12,222 bases of DNA from assembly GCA_002408345.1 (NCBI GenBank), contig DHRX01000152.1, forward strand, positions 1-12,222. Direction: 5' to 3'. The position numbers were made by a program, and so were the translations under genes. Numbering within the stretch: the first letter of the stretch is position 1; each line of letters begins with the position of its first letter. This document shows positions 1-6,582 of the stretch, piece by piece. The notes below the pieces were generated by a model. It saw only the letters and a program-made list of their open reading frames with translations, did no database searches and was not told where the DNA came from. Origin of the DNA: Firmicutes bacterium UBA5301 (GTDB lineage: Bacteria > Bacillota > UBA5301).

Positions 1-910
1 GAAACTGACCGGGGGCAGAACCCCCGGTCCCTACAAAGAGGAGCAGCTGTTTTTGGTCATTAAAAATCTGGAAATTATTGAAAGCCGCATCAATAACGTA
101 GATATGGCCAAAGCTATCTACCCCCACCCCTTTAGGGCGAGCAAAGCTACCAGCCGTATCTCCAGCCTGGCCAAATTCAAATAAGTAATTACCTTGGGGA
201 TCGAAGACTTGAATACGAAAATTGAGGGTGTCAGTAACGTAAAGATTTCCTCTAGTATCAACAAAGAGGTTGGTTGGGCCATTAAACTGACCAGGGCCAA
301 CACCTGGACCACCAATCTTTTTTAGAACTACTCCACTATCTAGATCAAAAACTACGACACTATGGTCCTTAGTGTCGGCAACATATAAATATTGCCGTTC
401 CCAATCTAAAGCGACACCGGTGGGATTTTGCAATAAAGTTGGATTACCAATGGTATTAGTAACTACGCCATCCTGCCCATAGACAACTACCTGCTTTTGT
501 CCCGCATCACAAACATAGATAGAATCGTCCGGTCCACTGGTTATCCCTATCGGTAAGCTTAGCTTTCCCCGCCCTTGGTCCCCAAGGTACCAGGCTTTTT
601 TACCTTTGGGATCAAAAACCGCTACCTGTGGTAGTCCAGTATCAGTAACGTAAATATAACCGCGACTATCAGTAGTTACTCCATAAGGCTTGACTAGAAA
701 AACTTTAGGTGCCTGTTCTCCAAAGACTAATTTTTGGAGAATAGATGTTTTTTCTGCCCCTATATCTTGAGAACTATTAATACTTTGGACAAAAGCAATT
801 CTGGGTTCTTGGGGCGGTAGCGGCCACACTAACTGCTCAGCAGCGCTAACCATTCCGAGATTAGTTGTAATTAACAATAATGAAAAGACCCAAATTAAAG
901 TTCTGGGCAT
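1..910 (-). CDS. Secreted NHL-repeat (6-bladed beta-propeller) protein, 3' end outside window
   Basis: An ATG at 910 opens a frame that stays open to the window edge, giving 303 codons and no stop. A GGGGGA ribosome binding site lies about 5 bases upstream. Residues 1-23 look like a signal peptide, with hydrophobic WVFSLLLITT and a VSA-AEQ cleavage site. A WPLPPQEPRIAFVQSI segment (29-44) follows, of the type that precedes NHL propellers in anaerobes with extracellular cytochromes. At least four propeller repeats follow, seen as YIYVTDTG (85-92), SIYVCDAG (130-137), YLYVADT (174-180) and NLYVTDTLNFRIQVFD (222-237); a fifth starts at GHIYVIDA (268-275) and the next at GSAPGQF (297-303). NHL propellers usually bind other proteins or ligands and are not enzymes. 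It is transcriptionally separate from ilvE because a terminator lies between them. The partner is unknown, since the downstream neighbour is outside the window. The fold and secretion are fairly certain; the role is not. Confidence 0.85.
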   Translation of the reverse strand, partial: MPRTLIWVFSLLLITTNLGMVSAAEQLVWPLPPQEPRIAFVQSINSSQDIGAEKTSILQKLVFGEQAPKVFLVKPYGVTTDSRGYIYVTDTGLPQVAVFDPKGKKAWYLGDQGRGKLSLPIGITSGPDDSIYVCDAGQKQVVVYGQDGVVTNTIGNPTLLQNPTGVALDWERQYLYVADTKDHSVVVFDLDSGVVLKKIGGPGVGPGQFNGPTNLFVDTRGNLYVTDTLNFRIQVFDPQGNYLFEFGQAGDTAGSFARPKGVGVDSFGHIYVIDAAFNNFQIFNDQKQLLLFVGTGGSAPGQF

Positions 911-1001
911 AGCAATCCCCCTGTTCCAGCCCCAACATAGTGGGACAATCATCTGTTGCTGCTGGTATTTTATGTATCTAGGGGATTTTTATACCCATAA
1001 T

Positions 1002-1028
1002 AAAAAAACCGGCTTTGCAGCCGGTTTT
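1002..1028 (-). terminator. Intrinsic terminator downstream of ilvE
   Basis: Positions 1005-1014 (AAAACCGGCT) pair perfectly with 1019-1028 (AGCCGGTTTT) around a TTGC loop. Read on the minus strand, the stem is followed by a run of T through 1002. It lies 8 bases past the ilvE stop and is the only textbook terminator I found. It separates ilvE from the NHL gene. The rest of the 125-base gap (911-1001) is the NHL leader, in which I see no convincing -35/-10 pair. Confidence 0.92.
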
Positions 1029-1035
1029 GATCTAC

Positions 1036-1950
1036 CTAGTAAACTGGTGTTAACCACTTTTTATATTTGGTACTTTTTCCTCTAACTACAGCTTGATATA
1101 GCTCTTGAATCTGGCGACTAATGGGACCAATCTTGCCATCCCCTACCGGTCGATGGTCTACTTCTGTAATCGGAGCCACCTCGGCAGCTGTACCGGTAAA
1201 AAAGGCTTCATCACAAATATAAAGTTCTGTACGATCAATCGTCCGTTCTTCTATCTCTAACCCTAACTCTTCTTGGGCCAAAGTTACTACTGAAGCTCTG
1301 GTGATTCCTTCAAGGATATCTGATGTACACGGCGAGGTAATTAATTTGCCAGATCGGACAATAAACAAGTTCTCCCCGGTTCCCTCAGAGACATGACCAT
1401 CTGAGCCAAGATATATCGCTTCATCATACCCATCTAATACCGCATCATTTTTAGCGAGGACCGCGTTCACATAGGCACCATTACATTTGGCCCGCATGGG
1501 AATCATATTATCCTCTAGATGCCGCCACGAAGAGACCTTAACACGTTGACCTTTTTCAGTATCTAAATAAGCCCCAAAAGGCACCGCAAAGATTAAAAAA
1601 TCCTCAGACATCTCATGGCACTTAATACCTACTGCCGTGCCATTCTTGTAGAGAATGGGTCTGAGGTAAACATCAGTTTTAAATTGGTTTTTCCGTAACA
1701 AGTCCAGAGTTACCTGGCCCATCTCTTCTGGTGATAATGGCGCCTGCATCATAAATATCCGGCCCGAGTTACGAATCCGTTGATAATGCTCGAGCATCCG
1801 AAAAACATATAGCTGTTGCTCTTCTTCTACCCAATAAGCTCGAATACCCTCAAAAACCCCGGTCCCATACAAAAACGCATGGGTTTGGATACTAATCTTT
1901 GCTTCACTATTAGGAACAATTTGACCTTGGAAATATGCATATCCTCCCAC
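1036..1950 (-). CDS. ilvE: Branched-chain amino acid aminotransferase (class IV, PLP)
   Basis: This enzyme transfers the amino group between glutamate and the 2-oxo acids of valine, leucine and isoleucine, in the cytoplasm, with pyridoxal phosphate. The 304 residues match the usual length of this family. Landmarks are the N-terminal FLYGTGVFEGIRAY (26-39), the PLP-lysine region MIPMRAKCNGAYVNA with K155, the SEGTGENLF motif (188-196) and FFTGTAAEVAPI (250-261). The start is GTG at 1950, placed by a strong AGGAGG 7 bases upstream; no better start is nearby. It has its own promoter (TTGACA-17-TAGAAT) overlapping the end of the VanW gene, and ends at an intrinsic terminator, so it is probably monocistronic although it follows the VanW gene by 64 bases. 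I saw no T-box or leader peptide in the short leader. D-amino acid or aminodeoxychorismate enzymes share this fold, but the motifs favour IlvE. Confidence 0.94.
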   Translation of the reverse strand: MGGYAYFQGQIVPNSEAKISIQTHAFLYGTGVFEGIRAYWVEEEQQLYVFRMLEHYQRIRNSGRIFMMQAPLSPEEMGQVTLDLLRKNQFKTDVYLRPILYKNGTAVGIKCHEMSEDFLIFAVPFGAYLDTEKGQRVKVSSWRHLEDNMIPMRAKCNGAYVNAVLAKNDAVLDGYDEAIYLGSDGHVSEGTGENLFIVRSGKLITSPCTSDILEGITRASVVTLAQEELGLEIEERTIDRTELYICDEAFFTGTAAEVAPITEVDHRPVGDGKIGPISRQIQELYQAVVRGKSTKYKKWLTPVY

Positions 1951-1989
1951 TTGCTTTCCTCCTCTACTCCTTACGGGAATTTATCCCCT

Positions 1990-2018
1990 ATTCTAACGCA
2001 GCCTGTCCAATGTGTCAA
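1990..2018 (-). promoter_or_regulatory. SigA-type promoter of ilvE
   Basis: The minus strand has TTGACA at 2018-2013, a 17-base spacer and TAGAAT at 1995-1990, which is one mismatch from the vegetative consensus in total. Transcription would start near 1983 and leave a leader of about 30 bases before the ilvE GTG. The -35 element overlaps the TGA stop of the VanW gene. The call rests on sequence match and position only. Confidence 0.8.
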
Positions 2019-3394
2019 TTATTAGAAAAGGGAGGGTTCCCTACTTTAACTACACCATTAATTGGCTGGTAAGTATCAACACTTAGGACTTCCTGGTTTA
2101 GGATTACCCCGCGTTGATCTATATACTGCTTCCAGACCCGCACCTTTCGACCTGGTAACCCTTCTTTGACAATCCGTCTCTCCCCTGGGGCTAAACTAGG
2201 ATCCAACTGTTCTTCCCAAACAGCAGGGATTATCGCTAGCTCTTCAACAGTAATCTGAAGACGCCATGGGTTAAACCAATTTCCTAATAAGCGGATCTCC
2301 AAATAATTAGGCCCTGTAAAACTATCAATAACTAGGGGATAAGGGGTTTCATTATGTAATTTTAAGTCTAAGTAATCGTAGAAAACAGTAGCATCTCTGC
2401 CTAAATCAACATACGCACTAGGTAAACTATGCTTATTTCGCTCCACAACGCTTAGATCAGCAAGTACAGCCGCATTATATAAGGTTGTCGATACCTGACA
2501 AACCCCACCACCTACACCAGGCACAAGCTCTCCGTTTACAATAATCGGCGCTTCCATGTACCCAGATTCAGGGATACGAGGGCCTACAGCTTGGTTAAAA
2601 GAAAAAACTTCCCCGGGAACAATTATCTTTCCATTAATAGCTTGGGCTGCAAGAAGAATATTTTTCGTTCGACCTTGGTTTTCTGGGTGAAAATAAGTTC
2701 GGTATGTTGCTACAACTTGTCGGATATTCATATTCGCTGCTTCTGCAGTATCTAATCGTGGTTTTATTCTTTTCAACGGCAGAGCCAAACGATAAGGTGG
2801 CGGATTAGCCAACTCTACTGTAATTAAAGCTAAAAGCCCTGGTCCATCTATTTCAGTACCATCTTGGGCCGAAATAAGCCGCACTTCATTAGTACCAATG
2901 AGAACTTCCCATTTAGCAGAAATCGGTTCAGTTGCTATATCTCGTTGTAAGCTTTGCAGTAACTGTTGAAACCGTTCTGAATCTATAGAAACCCAGGGTT
3001 TAAAATGATATCCCTCTTTAGCAATTCGTTGGCGTTGGGATCGTTGCTGAAACCAGTTACCCTGCCTGCCAATCCGATAAGCTTTTTGGACCATCCCCTG
3101 GTAATCAAAGAAGGCCCCCCAATCTCGAGCACGGAACGTATATGTACGTTCATCTACCGTTAAAATCAAGGGCGCCTCTAACCGTGGTTCTAAATACTCC
3201 TTTAACTTAGCTGCAGCTGTAGCACGGTTCAACTTACCTAAATTAAGCTCATCTAGATAAACACCTTCGACTATATCTGGTCGAAGAAAATCATAAGTCC
3301 ATGCACCGCCAAACAAGCCTAACACTAGACTAATTAAAATAATTAAAAAGGCTATACCAATATTCCGTTTGGAAACGGAGAGAACAATATACAC
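2015..3394 (-). CDS. VanW-family membrane-anchored protein with C-terminal G5-like domain
   Basis: The 459-residue protein has a single N-terminal membrane segment (about 12-33, FLIILISLVLGLFGG) and no cleavage site that I can see, so the rest should lie outside the membrane facing the wall. Residues 45-210 fit the peptidoglycan-binding-like region that precedes VanW domains. The VanW core spans about 240-370 and includes NILLAAQAINGKIIVPGEVF, the hallmark VPGVGGGVCQVSTTLYNA (291-308), and DATVFYDY. Residues 385-450 (from VEELAIIP to NGVVKVG) look like a G5 domain, often linked to wall or sugar binding. The start is GTG at 3394, with GGGG about 9 bases upstream. VanW proteins are common in spore formers and their biochemical role is unsettled. 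The gene alone does not imply vancomycin resistance, and no other van genes are here. It lies 25 bases after the TPR gene, probably in one transcript. Confidence 0.87.
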   Translation of the reverse strand: MYIVLSVSKRNIGIAFLIILISLVLGLFGGAWTYDFLRPDIVEGVYLDELNLGKLNRATAAAKLKEYLEPRLEAPLILTVDERTYTFRARDWGAFFDYQGMVQKAYRIGRQGNWFQQRSQRQRIAKEGYHFKPWVSIDSERFQQLLQSLQRDIATEPISAKWEVLIGTNEVRLISAQDGTEIDGPGLLALITVELANPPPYRLALPLKRIKPRLDTAEAANMNIRQVVATYRTYFHPENQGRTKNILLAAQAINGKIIVPGEVFSFNQAVGPRIPESGYMEAPIIVNGELVPGVGGGVCQVSTTLYNAAVLADLSVVERNKHSLPSAYVDLGRDATVFYDYLDLKLHNETPYPLVIDSFTGPNYLEIRLLGNWFNPWRLQITVEELAIIPAVWEEQLDPSLAPGERRIVKEGLPGRKVRVWKQYIDQRGVILNQEVLSVDTYQPINGVVKVGNPPFSNN

Positions 3395-3419
3395 CTGTTA
3401 TTACCCCGAATTATTCACG

Positions 3420-3866
3420 TTATTTTCTGCGGCTCCGTCTAAAATCAGCCTTGGCCGCTTTTTTTAAATAAGAGATCGATTGCCAGATCTTCCCTCGTTT
3501 GCGATAAATAACCCCAAGGTTGTGCAGAGCTGGTGGGTAACTAGGGTCCAACTCTAACGAATGTTGGCAGTATTGCAACGCCTTTTCCCAATCACCTTCC
3601 TCTTGGCTTAGCGCCCCTAAATTAGAATAGGGGGCTGGATTCCGCGGATCAGCAGCAATACTCCGTTCAAAAAATAGTTTTGCTTCATCCGAATTGTTCC
3701 GGTATACCTCTAGTATCCCCAGCTGATTCCAAGCTTCACTAACCATATCACCTAAGTGAATTAAGTTGTGGAAAATTATCTCGGCCTCAGCATACTTTCC
3801 TGCTGCTAGTAACTTTTTGCCCTTATTCAATTCTGTTGTTTTTGCTTGCAGTTTATTATTATTCAT
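3420..3866 (-). CDS. Small tetratricopeptide repeat (TPR) protein
   Basis: This 148-residue protein consists almost entirely of TPR units, with about four helical hairpins at roughly 11-44, 45-78, 79-112 and 113-146. The clearest consensus is in repeats 3 and 4: PYSNLGALSQEEGDWEKALQ and ALHNLGVIYRKRGKIWQSIS. It has no signal peptide or membrane segment and a basic tail (DFRRSRRK), so it is probably a cytoplasmic adaptor. TPR arrays bind other proteins, but which ones cannot be read from the sequence. It sits between the YkvI-family and VanW genes, 26 and 25 bases from them. The ATG at 3866 has only a poor GGA placed too close for a normal ribosome binding site. A promoter-like TTGTCT-16-TATTAT ends 6 bases before the ATG, so leaderless expression is possible. 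Confidence 0.85.
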   Translation of the reverse strand: MNNNKLQAKTTELNKGKKLLAAGKYAEAEIIFHNLIHLGDMVSEAWNQLGILEVYRNNSDEAKLFFERSIAADPRNPAPYSNLGALSQEEGDWEKALQYCQHSLELDPSYPPALHNLGVIYRKRGKIWQSISYLKKAAKADFRRSRRK

Positions 3867-3872
3867 TTCCGT

Positions 3873-3900
3873 ATAATATTCTCAACTGTCAACTAGACAA
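3873..3900 (-). promoter_or_regulatory. Possible promoter giving a leaderless TPR mRNA
   Basis: The minus strand reads TTGTCT (3900-3895), a 16-base spacer, then TATTAT (3878-3873). The ATG of the TPR gene begins 6 bases after the -10 box, which is the spacing expected if the A of ATG is the transcription start. The -35 overlaps the stop codon of the upstream gene. The region is AT-rich, so chance resemblance is a real possibility. Confidence 0.4.
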
Positions 3901-4933
3901 CCTGCAAAATCCGTCTAACCATGATTATAATTAACACTACCGCCCAAAAATAGCCATACAGAGGATATACAGTCCCAACTAGTTCGGCAAACCCTCCTTG
4001 TGCTGCTAGCCAAGCTAAAACTAAAACGCCTCCTTCAACCCAGATACCGTAGTTATTGGCCCTTAACCTACTCACTAAAGCAAAAGCAGTAGCTATTGCT
4101 GAAGTTAATATCGCCATGAATAACAAGGATATGTAGGCGATATAAATGGCCATTGAACCCTGCGCTGCTAAATAGGCAAGAGGGATAGCTACCTGGTCTG
4201 CCCCTGGCGTATGAATTATTCCACCACAAAAGAGGGCTAAAAGGATACCTAATGTTAACCCCGCCCAAGTTCCGGTTCGAGTAGCAATAATTCGGTTGGG
4301 AATAGTCGGTCCTAAGGATGAAAAAACAGTAAAAATAATACCCAAGTTTAAAGAAGCATAAAGAATCGCTGCTACCCACCAGTTAGGTAATAAAAACGGC
4401 CTTATTTTCCTTAAACTAAGGATCAATGTTGTTGGCACAGTCAAAAAAAAGCGATCAATGACTAGGGCTAAACTAACTATGATTAGTAAGGGCATTAAGA
4501 TTACATTTATTTGGGCTAGCCCCACTACACCACGGGATATTCCTATTGCTACTACTAGCAGAAACAGTAATGAGGCTATGGCTCGAGAAAGGTTGAACTG
4601 AGTTGTTAACAACTCACCACCACCAGAGATCATAACAGCTAAACTCGCCAAAAGAAAAAAGCTAATTAAAACATCTAATACCTTAACTGACGTAGCACCA
4701 ATTAATAAGGCTATCGATTCTCCGTAGTCAGAAACCTGGTATTGATAAGCTAAATTAAGAAGCATACGTCCGCCGAAGATTAACAACCCTCCAGCTAACC
4801 CAACTCCAGCTAGGCCACTGGGGCCAAAATAGGCAAAAAACTGGTTAACCTCCTGACCGGTAGCAAATCCGGCGCCTATTACCGCTCCTACATATATAGA
4901 AAAAAGGCTTAGCAAATTTTGATGCTTGCCCAT
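3893..4933 (-). CDS. YkvI-family polytopic membrane protein
   Basis: This 346-residue hydrophobic protein has roughly ten membrane segments. It begins MGKHQNLLSLFSIYVGAVIG, followed by AGFATGQEVNQFFAYFG. The glycine-rich first helix with GAVIGAGFATGQE is the signature of the YkvI family, which is distantly related to LeuT-fold amino acid and ion symporters. The glycine-broken helix 1 is where such carriers bind substrate, so transport of a small solute is plausible, but no substrate is known. I place the start at the ATG at 4933, not the in-frame ATG at 4960, because GGGGGAGA lies 7 bases before 4933. It is the first gene of a minus-strand run (TPR, VanW) and is divergent from yyaC across 106 bases. 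A TATAAT at 4967-4962 in that gap could be its -10, but no good -35 pairs with it. Confidence 0.82.
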   Translation of the reverse strand: MGKHQNLLSLFSIYVGAVIGAGFATGQEVNQFFAYFGPSGLAGVGLAGGLLIFGGRMLLNLAYQYQVSDYGESIALLIGATSVKVLDVLISFFLLASLAVMISGGGELLTTQFNLSRAIASLLFLLVVAIGISRGVVGLAQINVILMPLLIIVSLALVIDRFFLTVPTTLILSLRKIRPFLLPNWWVAAILYASLNLGIIFTVFSSLGPTIPNRIIATRTGTWAGLTLGILLALFCGGIIHTPGADQVAIPLAYLAAQGSMAIYIAYISLLFMAILTSAIATAFALVSRLRANNYGIWVEGGVLVLAWLAAQGGFAELVGTVYPLYGYFWAVVLIIIMVRRILQVV

Positions 4934-5039
4934 CCTGAGCTCTCCCCCTAACCTATGCATAATTATAGGAACGCGTCCATATACTGGTTATGTATATGCT
5001 AAGATCCGCTGCAAAACTACAGTAGAAAGGACGGGGCAG

Positions 5040-5630
5040 ATGCTAAATACCCCCACCATTCTTAATCGCGTTTTTTGGGAAGATTCCTTTGCCGTTCAAT
5101 CGTTAAGTCAAGCTATCACTAACCACTTAAATATGCTTAATTATAAACGTCATGATATTGTATTGGTTTGCGTTGGGACCGACCGTTCTACTGGAGATGC
5201 ATTGGGGCCGGTGGTCGGCACAGAATTATTGAAAAGCGCTCTGCCAAATTTGCAGATATATGGTACTTTAGATGAGCCGGTACACGCTGCCAACCTCGAT
5301 GAGTATCTAGCTAAAATATCCGAAAGCCATGCTAATAGTATTATTATTGCTGTTGATGCCTGTTTAGGACGAGCCGAAAATGTTGGCTATATTACTGCAA
5401 AAACTGGACCCCTGCGTCCAGGCACAGGGGTCAATAAAGATCTTCCCAGCGTAGGGGATATGCATATTATTGGTACCGTCAATGTCGGTGGATTTATGGA
5501 ATATTTAGTTCTGCAAAATACTCGGCTTAGCCTGATCATGAATATGGCCCAAGTAATTTCTACAGCTCTCTCTCTGGGACTACGCAAACATCTAGTTTAT
5601 AATCTAGCGTCAGCATCCCAGGAAACTTAG
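5040..5630 (+). CDS. yyaC: YyaC-family spore protein (GPR-like fold)
   Basis: The 196-residue protein matches the sporulation family YyaC, related to the GPR germination protease fold. Landmarks are VCVGTDRSTGDALGPVVG (43-60), the LDEPVHAANLDEYL region (77-90), IAVDACLG (103-110), GTGVNKDLPSVGDMHIIG (128-145) and GGFMEYLVLQNTRLSL (150-165). The biochemical role is not established; in Bacillus subtilis the gene is expressed in the forespore and lies next to spo0J. Here it is the only plus-strand gene, separated from spo0J by the csd-lar-bactofilin genes. The start is the ATG at 5040, with AAGGA about 10 bases upstream; an open frame back to 4926 lacks the family's N-terminus and would overlap the divergent gene. 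The stop is 6 bases from the bactofilin stop, facing it. A forespore sigma promoter would be expected, but I could not match one convincingly. Confidence 0.9.
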   Translation: MLNTPTILNRVFWEDSFAVQSLSQAITNHLNMLNYKRHDIVLVCVGTDRSTGDALGPVVGTELLKSALPNLQIYGTLDEPVHAANLDEYLAKISESHANSIIIAVDACLGRAENVGYITAKTGPLRPGTGVNKDLPSVGDMHIIGTVNVGGFMEYLVLQNTRLSLIMNMAQVISTALSLGLRKHLVYNLASASQET

Positions 5631-5636
5631 CACCCT

Positions 5637-6065
5637 TTATTCAGCTTTATCAACGTCAGTTCTTTCAAAGCGTGGTCTCGCTTTGGCTACTACTTTACCT
5701 TCAGGGGTAAGCATCTCACAGCTACCTGAGAAGAAGCCACCGTCCTCAATAACAATAATTTTAGTAACCGCATTACCTTCTAGTTTTCCAGAAGGTAAAA
5801 TTTCTAACCGTTCAGCGGTTTTAACATCACCTTTAAGTCCACCACCAATAGTTAAATTGACCGCTTCGACTCTGGCCTCAACCTTGCCGTCCTTACCAAT
5901 AACCATATTTCCCTCACAAATAACCTCACCCTTAACCGTACCGTCAATACGGAGAAGCCCCTTAGCTCGAAGCGTTCCTTCAAAAACCGCACCGGCTCCG
6001 ACTAAAGTACCCATTTTATCTAGGTTTTCTGCTGAGACTGGAATTGGATCATCTTTTTTAAACAT
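5637..6065 (-). CDS. Bactofilin (polymer-forming cytoskeletal protein)
   Basis: The 142-residue protein is a bactofilin, a family that self-assembles without nucleotide into filaments of beta-helical subunits, usually at the inner face of the membrane. The core spans about 20-118 and shows regular hydrophobic/glycine turns: VFEGTLRAKGLLRIDGTVKG (27-46), NMVIGKDGKVEARV (53-66), LTIGGGLKGDV (71-81), LEILPSGKLEG (87-97) and IIVIEDGGFFSG (103-114). Short charged disordered tails flank it, which is typical. The start at 6065 (MFKKDD) follows GGGGAGA with good spacing; an open frame back to 6200 would overlap most of the DUF4446 3' end and has no bactofilin sequence. It lies 4 bases after DUF4446 and ends the long segregation-lar transcript. 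In other bacteria bactofilins anchor wall enzymes or ParABS components. A link to ParAB here is inference from gene order. Confidence 0.92.
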   Translation of the reverse strand: MFKKDDPIPVSAENLDKMGTLVGAGAVFEGTLRAKGLLRIDGTVKGEVICEGNMVIGKDGKVEARVEAVNLTIGGGLKGDVKTAERLEILPSGKLEGNAVTKIIVIEDGGFFSGSCEMLTPEGKVVAKARPRFERTDVDKAE

Positions 6066-6069
6066 TCTT

Positions 6070-6576
6070 CTATCTCCCCTTTTTAGCATTGATACCTTTA
6101 TAAGCCTCCTTAACCGCCTCCTGCTCTTCATCGGAAAGCTGGTAAGGTGATTCGCCATTTTCGATGGGCTTTGCATAAACCCGAGACTCATCACGGCCAT
6201 ACAAACCGCTGATCAGAACACCTTCTCCATTTCCTTTAAGAAGAACCAAAGAAAAACTCTGATCCCCACCTACCCCTTCAAAAGCATTATAACGTGTTAA
6301 AGCAATATTCTGAACCGCAGTATCCTGCCAATTTTCTAGTTTCCGTACCCGTCTAGTTAATTTGGTTAGCGCTGATTTTTGTTCTAAGGTAGTATCAAGA
6401 TACTTAGATACTAACCCGGTTAAATTAATTTCGTCTTCTTTGGATAACATCTCTTCTAAATGTTGGTTAAGCCGTTTGCACTTGCCATATGTTTTCAAAA
6501 ATAGGATCGAAGAGATAATACTAACTATTAAAGCAACAACAAGTACCGCCGGCAAATACTCCGTTATCAAATCCAT
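6070..6576 (-). CDS. DUF4446 family membrane-anchored protein
   Basis: The 168-residue protein has one N-terminal membrane helix (about 7-27, YLPAVLVVALIVSIISSILF), then a charged, probably helical or coiled-coil stretch (about 30-85). A conserved C-terminal domain follows with IALTRYNAFEGVGGDQSFSL (91-110), VLISGLYGRDESRVYAKPI (119-137) and a YQLSDEEQEA segment. This pattern is that of DUF4446, common in Firmicutes and often near parB; its function is unknown. The topology suggests an anchored protein whose soluble domain faces the cytoplasm, though that is inferred. The ATG at 6576 follows GGGAGG, which is formed by the last codons and stop of larC, so larC and this gene should be translated from one mRNA. 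The bactofilin follows after 4 bases, suggesting a working pair at the membrane. Confidence 0.85.
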   Translation of the reverse strand: MDLITEYLPAVLVVALIVSIISSILFLKTYGKCKRLNQHLEEMLSKEDEINLTGLVSKYLDTTLEQKSALTKLTRRVRKLENWQDTAVQNIALTRYNAFEGVGGDQSFSLVLLKGNGEGVLISGLYGRDESRVYAKPIENGESPYQLSDEEQEAVKEAYKGINAKKGR

Positions 6577-6582
6577 AATTTA

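Noticed and set aside
1951..2014. T-box or leader-peptide attenuator before ilvE
   Set aside because: The leader after the promoter is only about 30 bases, and no T-box motif, leader peptide or terminator hairpin was seen.
2608..2623. CCCGGG-centred sequence in the VanW gene as a second NBS
   Set aside because: Flanking bases (CTTC-CCCGGG-AACA) do not match ATTTCCCGGGAAAT.
2015..3394. Vancomycin resistance determinant
   Set aside because: VanW-domain proteins are widespread in spore formers, and no vanHAX-like or regulator genes accompany it.
4957..4986. Forespore sigma-G-like promoter for yyaC (GCATA-16-CATATAC)
   Set aside because: The -35 resembles the consensus but the -10 matches only its first half. 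The match is too weak to call, though a forespore promoter is expected from the family.
4926..5039. Extended YyaC N-terminus
   Set aside because: It would overlap the divergent YkvI-family start and lacks family sequence; AAGGA supports the ATG at 5040.
5407..5432. GACCCCTG/CAGGGGTC hairpin in yyaC
   Set aside because: It encodes the conserved GPLRPGTGV region and has no T-run, so it is most likely a coding by-product.
5683..6150. Plus-strand open frame antisense to the bactofilin
   Set aside because: It is a low-complexity S/P/T-rich shadow of the bactofilin, with no family features.
6066..6200. Longer bactofilin start at 6200
   Set aside because: The extension is an out-of-frame reading of the DUF4446 gene. 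MFKKDD at 6065 has its own ribosome binding site.
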